64,000 nt of DNA from Leucobacter sp. PH1c (GCF_000633415.1 NZ_AYMV01000022.1:1-64000), one strand, 5' to 3'; shown: positions 52,725 to 61,743, counted from the first letter of the stretch. The notes: generated by a model from the sequence alone, not told the origin. A program made the numbers and translations.

Positions 52725-53726
52725 CTACTCAGCGCTTGCGCGCGAACGCTCACGCTCCTCGAGCTTCGAGAGCTGCTCGACCGCGACCATCACGTCGACG
52801 GGGACCCCGGCGCCGCGCAGCACCTCGCGCGTGGACCGTGGCGCCGTTCGCCAGCCGTCGCGCCAGCCGCGCCGCAGGCAGTCGCGGAGCTGGGCGCGAT
52901 CCGAGGAGGCCCGGAACGTGCGGAACCAGCGGCGGGCCGTCGCGGCTGCGTAGAGCGCGGTCTCCCACCCGAAGAGAGCCCGGCTCGTGCGGAACACCCA
53001 GAGCTTGTTGCGCACCTCGAAGAAGAAGCGCGGGCCCGGGTCCTGGTCGCTCGAGCCGCGCTTCGCGGTCTTGTGCGTCACGACCGAGGCGGGCACGTAG
53101 AGGCCCCGCGCCCCGCGGAGGAGACGCGCGGAGTACTCGAAGTCGTCGTTCCAGAGGAAGTAGTCGGCGATGGGGAGCCCGAGATCCCGCACGCGATCCG
53201 CGCGCAGGAATGCCGAGACGAAGGAGATCGAGCGGATCTCCATACCGCCGGCGGCCGCGGCACGCGCGCGCTCGGTCGCGTCCGCCCGGATCTTCGCCTT
53301 CGGCGTGTTCATCGGGTGGTCCTCGCCGTCCGTCCAGACGACGCGCGAACCCATCACGGCGAGGTCGTCCTGGCCGGACTCGCGGTAGCGCTGGTGCGCC
53401 GCGAGCGCGCCGGCGAGCGCGTCCGGCCCCGGGACGGTGTCATCGTCCATGACCCACACCCAGTCGATGCACTCCTCGGCGACGGCCGCCGCGATACCGG
53501 TCGCGAAGCCACCGGCGCCGCCCGTGTTCTCGGTCAGCCGGATGAGGCGACCGCGCTCGCCCCAGTGCTCGAGCATCTCGGCGGCGACCGCGGCGGAATC
53601 ATCATCCGAGGCGTTGTCGACGACGACCAGACGGTCGACGGGACGGCTCTGCGCCGCGAGGGCCGCGAGGGACTCCCGCAGCAGATCCCGCCGGTTGTAG
53701 GCAACCAGAACGGCGGTGACGCGCAT
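52725..53726 (-). CDS. GlfT1-like glycosyltransferase family 2
   Basis: This 333-aa enzyme has VTAVLVAYNRRDLLRESLAAL, VVVDNASDDDSAAVA, LTENTGGAGGFATGI and WVWVMDDDTVPGPDAL, then FLWNDDFEYSARLLRGARGLYVP. The ENTGGAGGF and DDD pair is characteristic of the galactofuranosyl/rhamnosyltransferase group that includes GlfT1. With glf and galE in the locus, transfer of galactofuranose is plausible. ATG 53726 has AGGGG ten bases upstream; the Arg-rich upstream frame is not coding. It follows the LCP gene on the same strand but has its own -10. Confidence 0.82.
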   Translation of the reverse strand: MRVTAVLVAYNRRDLLRESLAALAAQSRPVDRLVVVDNASDDDSAAVAAEMLEHWGERGRLIRLTENTGGAGGFATGIAAAVAEECIDWVWVMDDDTVPGPDALAGALAAHQRYRESGQDDLAVMGSRVVWTDGEDHPMNTPKAKIRADATERARAAAAGGMEIRSISFVSAFLRADRVRDLGLPIADYFLWNDDFEYSARLLRGARGLYVPASVVTHKTAKRGSSDQDPGPRFFFEVRNKLWVFRTSRALFGWETALYAAATARRWFRTFRASSDRAQLRDCLRRGWRDGWRTAPRSTREVLRGAGVPVDVMVAVEQLSKLEERERSRASAE

Positions 53727-53764
53727 GCGTGCACACCCCTTTCGACTCATGTTGGGCCTCGGAC

Positions 53765-53770
53765 AGTCTA
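53765..53770 (-). promoter_or_regulatory. -10 box TAGACT
   Basis: Minus-strand TAGACT gives a ~30-nt leader with an AGGGG ribosome site before ATG 53726. Confidence 0.42.
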
Positions 53771-53805
53771 GACGGCGCCTCCGACACCGCCCGCAGCGCC
53801 GGGCC

Positions 53806-55197
53806 CTACTGCCCCTCGGGCGGCGGCGAGGCCTGCGCCACGCCCGCCGCAACGAGCTGCCGGATCACGTCGTAGTCCGGGTAGTCGGGATCGACCTCCG
53901 GCGGCACGAGCTCGACGTTCAGCGGGGAGTACCCGCTGGCCTTCGTCGCGAGGTCGAGGAATCTGCCCAGCATCGACTCCGGGATGTCGGTCTCGACGAG
54001 CTGGGTGCCCGCCGCGGCGATCTGCTGGAAGTTCATGAGCACGTTGCTCGGATTCATCTGGGCGAGGATCGCGGCTTGCAGCTCGCGCTGGCGCTCCATG
54101 CGGTCGTAGTCGCCCCGGTCCGAGCCGTAGCGGGATCGGGCGTACCACTGCGCCGTGAAGCCGTCCATCTTCTGGAGGCCGGGCTCGATGTAGCCCTCCA
54201 CGCCGTTGCCGTACTGGTCGCCGCCGATCGGCAGGCGCTCCTGGACGTCGATCGTCACCCCGCCGAGCGCGTCGATGATGCTCTCGAAGGCGTCCATGTT
54301 GAGCAGCACGTAAAACTGCACTTGGAGCCCCGTGGTGGCGGTGACCGCGTCCTTCGTCGCCTCGATGCCGGGCGAGGAGCCCGCCTCGGTGGCGTTCGGG
54401 TAGAGCTCCGGCTGGAACAGCTCGACCTCGGCGTAGAGCCCGTTGAGGATGCAGCGGCCCACTTCGCAGCCGCCCCAGTCACCGTAGACGTTCGGGCCGA
54501 CACCGAAGCCGTTCGGGTGCAGCTCCGCCATCGGGGAGTCCTCGGGGAACGGCACGCCGGAGAGCTCGCGCGGGATGCCGATGATGGCCGACTGGCCGGT
54601 CTTCGCGTCGACGCTCACGAGCGAGATGCTGTCGGGGCGGAGCCCCTCGCGGTCGGCGCCGGCGTCGGTGCCGAGCAGGAGGATGTTGTAGCGTCCGTCG
54701 ATCGGCTCGACCGCGGGCGCACCGCTGAAGAGGCCGCTCAGGAGCTCGCGCCCCGCGTTGATCGTTGTCGCGGCCCATGCGGCACCTGCGGAGGGCACGA
54801 TCGTGAGCAGCACCGAGAGGATCGCGATCGGCACTCGCCAGCCGCGGTGGACGCGGACGAGGCGGGTGAGGCGCAGCGTGTCGAAGCCGAGTACGAGCCA
54901 GAGCACGGCGTAGATCACGAGCAGAATCTGGAGCACGAGCAGCACCGCGCTGTTCGCGAAGAAGGAGAGCGTCGCGACGCGCGCGAACAGCAGTCCGCCG
55001 ACTGCGGCGAGGCCCCCCAGGATGAGGAGCGAGGTGGCGATCGCCCCGAGGCGGCCGAGCTTTCGGCTCCCCGCGAGCAGCTGCGCGCTCCCGGGGAACA
55101 GGAACCCGACCACCACGAGCCAGCGCGCCCGCTTCGTCATGAGCGGCGCTGACTCGAGGTCGGGGTGTCGCAGCGGCCGCTCGAGGTCGAGCGTCAT
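53806..55197 (-). CDS. LytR-CpsA-Psr (LCP) family wall-polymer ligase
   Basis: LCP enzymes attach teichoic acids or other lipid-linked polymers to peptidoglycan outside the membrane. This 463-aa protein has about four membrane helices in its first ~160 residues, more than the usual one, then the LCP domain: YNILLLGTDAGADREGLRPDSISLVSVD with the pyrophosphate-contacting Arg/Asp, IIGIPRE, and RSRYGSDRGDYDRMERQRELQAAI. ATG 55197 overlaps the galE stop (ATGA), so translation is coupled to galE. It is the obvious final step for the polymer made by this locus. Confidence 0.9.
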   Translation of the reverse strand: MTLDLERPLRHPDLESAPLMTKRARWLVVVGFLFPGSAQLLAGSRKLGRLGAIATSLLILGGLAAVGGLLFARVATLSFFANSAVLLVLQILLVIYAVLWLVLGFDTLRLTRLVRVHRGWRVPIAILSVLLTIVPSAGAAWAATTINAGRELLSGLFSGAPAVEPIDGRYNILLLGTDAGADREGLRPDSISLVSVDAKTGQSAIIGIPRELSGVPFPEDSPMAELHPNGFGVGPNVYGDWGGCEVGRCILNGLYAEVELFQPELYPNATEAGSSPGIEATKDAVTATTGLQVQFYVLLNMDAFESIIDALGGVTIDVQERLPIGGDQYGNGVEGYIEPGLQKMDGFTAQWYARSRYGSDRGDYDRMERQRELQAAILAQMNPSNVLMNFQQIAAAGTQLVETDIPESMLGRFLDLATKASGYSPLNVELVPPEVDPDYPDYDVIRQLVAAGVAQASPPPEGQ

Positions 55198-56207
55198 GCG
55201 GGGTATCCGCCCGGGTTCGCGGACTGCCAGGCCCACGAGTCGCGGCAGGCCTCGGCGAGCGTACGGGTCGTGCGCCAGGAGAGCTCAGCGTTCGCGAGCG
55301 CGGGATCCGCGACGACCTCGGCGACGTCCCCCGCGCGGGGCGGCGCGATCGTGTAGGGCACCGGGCGGCCCGAGGCCTCCTCGAAGGCACGCACGACCTC
55401 GAGCACGCTCGACCCCGTTCCCGAACCGAGGTTGTAGGTGCGCACGCCGGCGGCCGCCTGCTCGAGCGCGGCGACGTGCCCCTCGGCGAGGTCCATCACG
55501 TGGATGTAGTCGCGCACGCCCGTGCCATCGGCGGTCTCGTAGCGGTCGCCGAAGACGCTCAGCCGCTCGCGCGTGCCGACCGCCACCTGCGCGATGAAGG
55601 GCATGAGGTTGTTCGGGATCCCCGCCGGGTCCTCACCGATGCGGCCGGAGGGGTGCGCGCCGACGGGGTTGAAGTAGCGGAGCAGCACCGCGCTGAGCTC
55701 GGGCCAGGCGTGCTGCGCGTCGCGGATGATCTGCTCGTTCATGAACTTCGACCAGCCGTACGGGTTCGTGAGCCCGACGCCCGCGCGCTGCGTCTCGTCG
55801 ATGGGCGAGGTCTCGGGGTCGCCGTAGACCGTGGCCGAGGAGCTGAACACGAGGTTCTCGACCCCGCGCTCGCGCATCAGATCGAGGAGCGTGAGCGTCG
55901 AGTCGATGTTCACGCGGTAGTAGCGCGTCGGCTCGGCGACCGACTCGCCCACCGCTTTGAGCCCGGCGAAGTGGATCACCGCGTCGAACTCGACCCCCGT
56001 GAGGGCGGCGTTCGCCGCGGCGCGGTCGGCGAGATCCGCCTCGATCACGGGGATCGCGGTTCCCGTGAGCTCCTCGACCCTGCGCACCGCCTCGGCGCTG
56101 CTGTTGGAGAAGTCGTCGAGCACGACGACCTCGTGGCCGCGCTCGATGAGGACCAGGGCGGTGTGCGAGCCGATGTATCCGGCGCCACCTGTCAGCAAAA
56201 CACGCAT
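55194..56207 (-). CDS. galE: UDP-glucose 4-epimerase
   Basis: GalE interconverts UDP-glucose and UDP-galactose. This 337-aa SDR enzyme has GGAGYIGSH for NAD at 7-15, SSSATVYG with the catalytic Ser/Thr near 123-128, and YGWSK with catalytic Tyr/Lys near 149-153, then LRYFNPVGAHPSG and the C-terminal SGTGSSVLEVV. Length is standard. It supplies UDP-Gal for Glf. TACGCT lies 6 nt before ATG 56207, so it is probably leaderless. It forms an operon with the LCP gene. Confidence 0.95.
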   Translation of the reverse strand: MRVLLTGGAGYIGSHTALVLIERGHEVVVLDDFSNSSAEAVRRVEELTGTAIPVIEADLADRAAANAALTGVEFDAVIHFAGLKAVGESVAEPTRYYRVNIDSTLTLLDLMRERGVENLVFSSSATVYGDPETSPIDETQRAGVGLTNPYGWSKFMNEQIIRDAQHAWPELSAVLLRYFNPVGAHPSGRIGEDPAGIPNNLMPFIAQVAVGTRERLSVFGDRYETADGTGVRDYIHVMDLAEGHVAALEQAAAGVRTYNLGSGTGSSVLEVVRAFEEASGRPVPYTIAPPRAGDVAEVVADPALANAELSWRTTRTLAEACRDSWAWQSANPGGYPA

Positions 56208-56213
56208 GGGGGT

Positions 56214-56219
56214 AGCGTA
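56214..56219 (-). promoter_or_regulatory. -10 box TACGCT, leaderless promoter of galE
   Basis: TACGCT-ACCCCC-ATG on the minus strand; 6-nt gap and no purine-rich ribosome site. Confidence 0.5.
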
Positions 56220-56389
56220 CTTCGCCCGCCCGAGTGCTTCCCGGCAGCACGCGCCGAAGCGGAGAAACTCCCGATTCTCGAACAGATCCGAACGCCGACC
56301 GAATGGTCGCCAGGGAAGGAGTGTTGCGATTCGGTCTCGCTCGCGCGCGGCGGCCCCTTGTCAGAGGGGTTTCCCGTGAATGCACTCCG

Positions 56390-56395
56390 TAGAAT
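56390..56395 (+). promoter_or_regulatory. Candidate -10 box TAGAAT
   Basis: Would give a ~45-nt leader containing GGAAGGGG before GTG 56446. The rest of the 238-bp divergent gap holds nothing else I can name. Confidence 0.4.
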
Positions 56396-56445
56396 GTGAA
56401 CATCAGATTTATGTCACCTGAGACAGGGCAGGAAGGGGTTCGGGA

Positions 56446-57564
56446 GTGGCAACACTGACCCTCATCGCGGATCCGTTCCCCGACTGGGAGGCCGAGGCGC
56501 AGGCCGCGGCCGCGCGCGACCTCGCGCTCGCGATCGCCGAGACGGCGCCGCGCAGCTGCAGCGCGCGCTACCTCGTCTCGCGCGGCGCGGCGAACCCGCA
56601 GTTCAGCTCGCCGCGCATCCGCACCGAGCAGCTCCCCATGCGGGCCGGCATGCTCCCCTTCGCCTGGCAGAACGGCGCGACCGCGCGCCCCCTCGACGGC
56701 GAGTTCGTGCACGCGCTCACCCCGCTCGTGCCGCTCCGCTCGCGCGGCGAAGACGACGGCTCGCAGACGTCGGTGACGATCACGCACAGCCTCGCGTGGG
56801 AGGACCCCTCCCTGCTCGGCAACGCGCAGGCCCGGCTCTACCGCGCGTTCACCCGCCGCGCCGTGCGTCACGCGGACGTGATCCTCACCCCCACCCACGC
56901 CACGGCGCGGGTGCTGCAGGAGAACTACGGCAGCGATCTGCCGGTGCAGGTGCTCCAGCTCGCACCCCCGCGCGAGTTCCTCGCGGGCACCGACGCGGCC
57001 GAGCGGCGCTCGGCGCTCGGGCTGCCGCCTCGCTACGCGGTCACGACCGCGGCGGCCGGCGAGCACGGGCGCCTGGAGTGGCTGCTCGACGCGATGCTCG
57101 CGGACCCCGAGCTCGGCGTGCTCGTGATCCTCGAGGGCGTCGATCCCGCGCCGCCGAGCCGCGAGAAGGCCGGCACCGAGGCGAGCGCGCAGCCGATCCC
57201 CGAGGAGCTGCGCGACCGGGTGTTCTCCGTGCAGGCCCGCGAGCTCGCCGACATCGGCGCGATCATCGCCGGGGCCGACGTGCTGCTCGCCCCGCAGTCA
57301 TTCGCCGGAACGGGCTACCTCACGATCGCCGCACTCTGCGCTTCCGTGCCCGTGCTCCACGCGGGCCACCCGGCGACAGCGGAGCTCGTGCTCGATGCCG
57401 GGGTCTCGGCGGAGACCGCCGAGGCGTTCGCAGCCGAGTGCAGCCGCCTGATCCGGGATCCCGAGGAGATCGCCAAGCTTGCCGTGCTCGCGAGCGATCG
57501 CGGGCGCGGCTTCAGCTGGAACGGTGCGGCCTGGCAGCTCTGGGAGACGCACGCGAACCTGTAG
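56446..57564 (+). CDS. GT-B glycosyltransferase-like protein
   Basis: This 372-aa protein looks like a diverged GT4. It has VHALTPLVPL and VTITHSLAWEDPSLL in the N-domain, RHADVILTPTHATARVLQENYG at the hinge, and PQSFAGTGYLTIAALCASVPVLHAGHPATAELV in the C-domain, where the second acidic residue of the usual E-x7-E site seems replaced. It may be active with an altered donor site or have a non-catalytic role. GTG 56446 follows GGAAGGGG. It converges on purE with 12 bp between stops. Confidence 0.7.
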   Translation: MATLTLIADPFPDWEAEAQAAAARDLALAIAETAPRSCSARYLVSRGAANPQFSSPRIRTEQLPMRAGMLPFAWQNGATARPLDGEFVHALTPLVPLRSRGEDDGSQTSVTITHSLAWEDPSLLGNAQARLYRAFTRRAVRHADVILTPTHATARVLQENYGSDLPVQVLQLAPPREFLAGTDAAERRSALGLPPRYAVTTAAAGEHGRLEWLLDAMLADPELGVLVILEGVDPAPPSREKAGTEASAQPIPEELRDRVFSVQARELADIGAIIAGADVLLAPQSFAGTGYLTIAALCASVPVLHAGHPATAELVLDAGVSAETAEAFAAECSRLIRDPEEIAKLAVLASDRGRGFSWNGAAWQLWETHANL

Positions 57565-57576
57565 TTCGCGCGAGCG

Positions 57577-58110
57577 CTACTCGGCGGAGTCCGCCTCGGC
57601 GTCCGCCTCGACGCGCGCGCGCAGGGCGGCGTTCTTCAGCTCGACCATGTCGGTGAGGCTCTGCGCGTACTCCGCCAGCCGCTCCGACAGCTGCGGATCG
57701 CTCGCGCCGAGGATGCGCGCGGCCAGGATCCCGGCGTTCTTGGCGCCGCCGATCGAGACCGTCGCGACCGGGATCCCGCCCGGCATCTGCACGATGGACA
57801 GGAGCGAGTCCATGCCGTCGAGGAGCGCGAGCGGCACGGGCACGCCGATCACGGGGAGCGTGGTCATCGAGGCGACCATGCCGGGCAGGTGGGCGGCGCC
57901 GCCCGCGCCCGCGATGATGACGCGGATGCCGCGCTCGGCAGCGCCGCGCGCGTAGTCGACCATCTTGTCGGGCGTGCGGTGCGCGCTCACGACCTCGACC
58001 TCGTGCGGGATGCCGAAGTCGCGCAGCACCTGCACGGCGTCGCCCATCACGGAGAAGTCGGAGTCGGATCCCATGATGACGCCGACGAGGGGCGCTGCGC
58101 TCTGTGCCAT
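57577..58110 (-). CDS. purE: N5-carboxyaminoimidazole ribonucleotide mutase
   Basis: PurE moves the carboxyl group of N5-CAIR to give CAIR in purine synthesis. This 177-aa protein has GVIMGSDSD at 9-17, SAHRTPDKM with the catalytic His, [14 protein letters not shown] and the GGAKNAG block. It is class I, as expected with purK beside it. The ~20-residue acidic tail is a common extension. ATG 58110 is 6 nt from TACGAT, though purK lies just 36 nt upstream and co-transcription is likely too. Confidence 0.95.
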   Translation of the reverse strand: MAQSAAPLVGVIMGSDSDFSVMGDAVQVLRDFGIPHEVEVVSAHRTPDKMVDYARGAAERGIRVIIAGAGGAAHLPGMVASMTTLPVIGVPVPLALLDGMDSLLSIVQMPGGIPVATVSIGGAKNAGILAARILGASDPQLSERLAEYAQSLTDMVELKNAALRARVEADAEADSAE

Positions 58111-58116
58111 GCCCCC

Positions 58117-58122
58117 ATCGTA
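58117..58122 (-). promoter_or_regulatory. -10 box TACGAT before purE
   Basis: TACGAT-GGGGGC-ATG on the minus strand. The G run could serve as a ribosome site or simply be the leaderless spacer; this would be an internal promoter of the purKE pair. Confidence 0.4.
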
Positions 58123-58146
58123 TCGCCCGCGCTCAGGCGTCCCGGT

Positions 58147-59295
58147 TCACTCGAAGGCTGCGGCGGCGGCCTGCGCCGCGGCGCGCACGGCGGCCATGTC
58201 GTCGCCCGTCACGGTCACGTGGCCCACCTTGCGCCCGGGCCGGGGCTGCTTGTCGTAGCTGTGGATCTTCGCGGCGGGGTGCGCGGCGAGCGCGGCGGCG
58301 TAGCGCACGGGCATGGGGCCCTCAGCCGGGCCGCCGAGCACGTTCACCATCACGGCGGCGGGCGCCGTCATACGGGTGTCCCCGAGGGGCAGATCGGCCA
58401 CGGCGCGCAGGTGCTGCTCGAACTGGCTCGTCACGGAGCCCTCGATCGAGAAGTGGCCCGAGTTGTGCGGGCGCATGGCCAGCTCGTTCACGAGCACCCG
58501 GCCGTCGCGCGTCTCGAACATCTCGACGGCGAGCACGCCGGTCACGGCCACACCCTCGGCGACGGCGGCGCCGATGCGCGCGGCCTCGTCGAGGGTGGCC
58601 GGATCGGCGACGGGGGCCGGGGCGAGCACCTCGGCGCAGACGCCGTCGCGCTGGATGGTCTCGACGACGGGCCAGGTGCGGGTCTCCCCGCTCGGCCGAC
58701 GCGCCACGAGCTGCGAGAGCTCGCGGGTGAAGTCGACGAGCTCCTCGACGAGCAGGCGACCGCCGTTGCCGTCCTCGTCGAGGGCGGTGAACCAGTCGCG
58801 CACCTCGGCGGCGTCGGACACGACGCGCACGCCCTTGCCGTCGTAGCCGCCGCGGGCGGTCTTCACGACGGCGCGGCCGCCGTGCGCTGCGATGAATTCC
58901 TGCAGCTCGGCCGCGTCGGAGACGGCGGCCCAGGCGGGCACGGGCACGCCGAGCTCGCCGAGCTTCTCGCGCATCAGGATCTTGTCCTGGGCGAACTGCA
59001 GCGCGCCGGGGCGCGGGTGCACCGCGACGCCGCGGTGCTCGAGCTCCTCGAGGATCTCCTGCGGCACGTGCTCGTGATCGAAGGTGATCACGTCGACGCC
59101 CTCGGCGAACGCGTACACCGTCTCGGGGTCCCGGTAGTCTCCGACCGCGTCGGCCGCGCGCTCGGCGCTCGATCCCTCGGTCTCGGCGAGCACGCTGATG
59201 CGCAGGCCCAGGTGGATCGCGGGTGGCACCATCATGCGGGCGAGCTGCCCGCCGCCGATGACGCCGATGCGGATGCTGCCGGTCTCAAGTCCCAT
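58147..59295 (-). CDS. purK: N5-carboxyaminoimidazole ribonucleotide synthase
   Basis: PurK carboxylates AIR with ATP and bicarbonate to N5-CAIR. This 382-aa ATP-grasp enzyme has GVIGGGQLARMM at ~10-21, TARGGYDGKGVRV in the ATP lid, VEMFETRDGRVLVNELAMRPHNSGHFSIEGS with the Mg-binding Glu and the HNSGH signature. ATG 59295 follows GGAGAC; the frame extends 670 bp further but that part overlaps the divergent MFS promoter and gene and is not coding. It forms a pair with purE. Confidence 0.95.
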   Translation of the reverse strand: MGLETGSIRIGVIGGGQLARMMVPPAIHLGLRISVLAETEGSSAERAADAVGDYRDPETVYAFAEGVDVITFDHEHVPQEILEELEHRGVAVHPRPGALQFAQDKILMREKLGELGVPVPAWAAVSDAAELQEFIAAHGGRAVVKTARGGYDGKGVRVVSDAAEVRDWFTALDEDGNGGRLLVEELVDFTRELSQLVARRPSGETRTWPVVETIQRDGVCAEVLAPAPVADPATLDEAARIGAAVAEGVAVTGVLAVEMFETRDGRVLVNELAMRPHNSGHFSIEGSVTSQFEQHLRAVADLPLGDTRMTAPAAVMVNVLGGPAEGPMPVRYAAALAAHPAAKIHSYDKQPRPGRKVGHVTVTGDDMAAVRAAAQAAAAAFE

Positions 59296-59330
59296 GTCTC
59301 CATTCTGCCGTACGACGAGCCCGGCAGGTA

Positions 59331-59374
59331 GTTGACGACGGTCAACAAATCCCCTATAGTTGACCATCGTCAAC
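59331..59374 (+). promoter_or_regulatory. MarR-type promoter with two identical-core operators
   Basis: A consensus promoter, TTGACG (59332-59337) and TATAGT (59355-59360) with 17-bp spacing, is covered by two palindromes GTTGACNNNNGTCAAC: 59331-59346 over the -35 and 59359-59374 at the -10 and start site. Centres are 28 bp apart. A repressor bound to both would block polymerase fully. The MarR-type gene at 61.2 kb is the natural candidate. Confidence 0.85.
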
Positions 59375-59455
59375 AACTTGCGCCGTCGACGGTCCCCTCG
59401 AGGTTCGACCGCCGCCGCTGCGCCCCACTCACGTCGCGAAGGATCCCGCACCCGA

Positions 59456-61150
59456 ATGACCGCAGTACACACCGAAGCCCCGGGGGGCGTCATCCTCTCG
59501 GGCCGCGCGAAGCGCCTGGCCCTCACCGGCCTCTTCCTCAGCATGTTCGTCTCGATGCTCGCCATGAACGTCGTCGGCACGTCGATGCCGATCATCATCG
59601 CCGACATCGGCGGCACGCAGGCCGCGTTCACCTGGGTCGTGACCGCGACCATGCTCGCCAGCGCGATCTCGACCCCGATCTGGGGCAAGCTCGCCGACCT
59701 CACGAGCAAGAAGGTGCTCCTCCAGGTCGCCCTCATCGTCTTCACCCTCGGCTCGGCCCTCGCGGGCACGGCGCAGGAGCCCTCCTGGCTCATCGCGTTC
59801 CGCGTACTGCAGGGCCTCGGCGCCGGCGGCCTCGGCGTGCTCGGCCAGATCGTGCTCGCCGAGATCGTGAGCCCGCTCGAGCGCGGCAAGTACATGGGCA
59901 TCATGGGCGCGATCATGGCCGTCGCCACGGTCGGCGGCCCGCTGCTCGGCGGCCTCATCACCGACACGATCGGCTGGCGCTGGAACTTCTACGTGGCCGC
60001 CCCCATCGCGATCGTTGCCATCATCATGCTGCAGCGCACGCTGCACCTCCAGACGATCAAGCGCAAGATCACGATCGACTACCTCGGCGCCGCACTCATC
60101 TCGGCCGGGTTCTCGGCGCTGCTCATCTGGGTGACCCTCGGCGGCTCCAGCTTCGACTGGTGGTCGTGGCAGACCCTCGCGATGGTCGGCGGCGGGCTGC
60201 TCATGCTCATCCTCGCCGTGGTCGTCGAGCTCCGCGTCGATGAGCCGCTCATCCCCCTCACCCTGTTCGCGAACCGCACCTTCACCCTCTCGGTGATCGC
60301 GAGCGTCGCGGTGGGCCTCGCGATGTTCGGCACGGCCGTCTTCCTCGGCCAGTACATGCAGCTCGCGCGCGGCCGATCGGTCATCGAGGCGAGCCTCCTC
60401 ACCCTGCCGATGATGGGCGGCGTGCTCATCTCCTCCACGATCGTGGGTCAGATCATCACCCGCACGGGCAAGTGGAAGCGCTACATGGTCGCGGGCGGGA
60501 TCGCCCTGTTCGCCGGGCTCATCATGATGGGCCAGCTCCGCTACGACACCTCCTACTGGTACGTGGGCGTCTCCATGTTCGTCATGGGCGCGGGCGTCGG
60601 CATGACGATGCAGAACCTGGTGCTCGTCGTGCAGAACACCGTCGCCCCCACCCAGATGGGCGTCGCGAGCTCCGCCGTCACGTTCTTCCGCACGATCGGA
60701 GGCACCGCAGGCATGTCGGCGATGGGCGCGATGCTCGCCCACCAGGTGACGAGCTACATCACCGACGGTCTCGCGAAGCTGAGCCCGCAGGATCTCGCCG
60801 GCGCGGAGTCGCTCGCGAGCGGCGTGCTGCCGAAGGTGTCGGAGCTGCCGCTCCCCGTGCGCCTCGTGGTCGAGTCGGCGTACGGGCACGGGATCGGCAA
60901 CATCTTCTTCGCCGCCGCCCCGATCGCGCTCATCGCCCTCATCGCGATCGTGCTCCTGCCGAACATCCCGCTGAGCTCGAAGAGCAACGCCGAGAAGATC
61001 GCGGAGCTGCGCGCCGACGGTGACGAGGCGGGCGCGGATCAGGCCAGGGCCGCTGACGCGGTCGTCGTCGCCGATGCGACGGGCCCGATCCCGCTCCCGA
61101 CGCGCCACGGCCGCCCCGCCGGTTCGGGCGCCGAGAGCGCCGGACGCTAA
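59456..61150 (+). CDS. MFS drug exporter, DHA2 (EmrB/QacA) family
   Basis: This 564-aa protein with about 14 hydrophobic helices should expel drugs or metabolites by proton antiport. It has MLASAISTPIWGKLADLTSKK (the motif A loop), RVLQGLGAGGLGVLGQIVLAEIVSPLERGKYMG and GPLLGGLITDTIGWRWNFYVAAPI (motif C of the 14-helix group). ATG 59456 with GAAGGA upstream is preferred to a start inside the operator at 59360. A hydrophilic tail of ~60 residues ends it. It is followed by its probable regulator, and transcription is governed by the double GTTGAC operator. Confidence 0.9.
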   Translation: MTAVHTEAPGGVILSGRAKRLALTGLFLSMFVSMLAMNVVGTSMPIIIADIGGTQAAFTWVVTATMLASAISTPIWGKLADLTSKKVLLQVALIVFTLGSALAGTAQEPSWLIAFRVLQGLGAGGLGVLGQIVLAEIVSPLERGKYMGIMGAIMAVATVGGPLLGGLITDTIGWRWNFYVAAPIAIVAIIMLQRTLHLQTIKRKITIDYLGAALISAGFSALLIWVTLGGSSFDWWSWQTLAMVGGGLLMLILAVVVELRVDEPLIPLTLFANRTFTLSVIASVAVGLAMFGTAVFLGQYMQLARGRSVIEASLLTLPMMGGVLISSTIVGQIITRTGKWKRYMVAGGIALFAGLIMMGQLRYDTSYWYVGVSMFVMGAGVGMTMQNLVLVVQNTVAPTQMGVASSAVTFFRTIGGTAGMSAMGAMLAHQVTSYITDGLAKLSPQDLAGAESLASGVLPKVSELPLPVRLVVESAYGHGIGNIFFAAAPIALIALIAIVLLPNIPLSSKSNAEKIAELRADGDEAGADQARAADAVVVADATGPIPLPTRHGRPAGSGAESAGR

Positions 61151-61160
61151 GGTCGTGACC

Positions 61161-61727
61161 ATGGAGGATCGCACGCTGCCGTCCGTCGCCCCCGCGGGGC
61201 AGGCGGGCGGCAGCGCCGACGCCGCGAACGGCGACACGATCGCCGAGATCATCGCGGAGTTCTCCGAGGTGATCGCATTCGCGCGGAGCCGCTGGGCCCG
61301 CTACGCCGAGGATGTGCACCCGGATCTCCGGGGCGTGGGCCTCATCGTGCTCCAGCTCATCCTGCGCAAGGGGCCGCTCACGGTCACCGGGATCAGCCAG
61401 ATGCTCGACATGGACAAGGCCGTGGTGAGCCGGCAGATCTCGAAGCTGCGCGAGCTCGGCCTCATCGAGGCGGAGCCCGCACCCGAGGATCGTCGCGTGG
61501 TGCTCCTCACGGGGAGCGCGCGGGCGCAGGAACTGATCGACGCGATCCGCGTGAAGTGGGCCGATGCCTACCACGAGCGCTTCGGCGACTGGAGCGCGGA
61601 GGAGCTCGAGGAGCTCCGTGCCGGGCTCCACCGCTTCAACGCCTCCGCGGACCACAGCGTCGCGCGGGACACCCCCTCCGGACGCTGCACGCGCGGCGAG
61701 GGGCCCGAGGACTCCCCCGCCGCGTGA
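61161..61727 (+). CDS. MarR-family transcriptional regulator
   Basis: This 188-aa protein has a winged helix-turn-helix at ~65-130: LRKGPLTVTGISQMLDMDKAVVSRQISKLRELGLIEAEPAPEDRRVVLL, where the DRR of the wing is typical of MarR. It probably represses the exporter gene upstream through the two GTTGACNNNNGTCAAC sites and is released by a ligand of the pump. ATG 61161 is 10 nt after the exporter stop; TAAGGT overlaps that stop 7 nt before the ATG and could be a separate leaderless promoter. Ends 16 bp from the convergent phnE-type gene. Confidence 0.87.
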   Translation: MEDRTLPSVAPAGQAGGSADAANGDTIAEIIAEFSEVIAFARSRWARYAEDVHPDLRGVGLIVLQLILRKGPLTVTGISQMLDMDKAVVSRQISKLRELGLIEAEPAPEDRRVVLLTGSARAQELIDAIRVKWADAYHERFGDWSAEELEELRAGLHRFNASADHSVARDTPSGRCTRGEGPEDSPAA

Positions 61728-61743
61728 GCGGTGCGCGCCGCCG

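Noticed and set aside
59429-61252. 607-codon minus-strand frame opposite the MFS exporter
   Set aside because: Complement of a clear 14-helix transporter; no motif or ribosome site.
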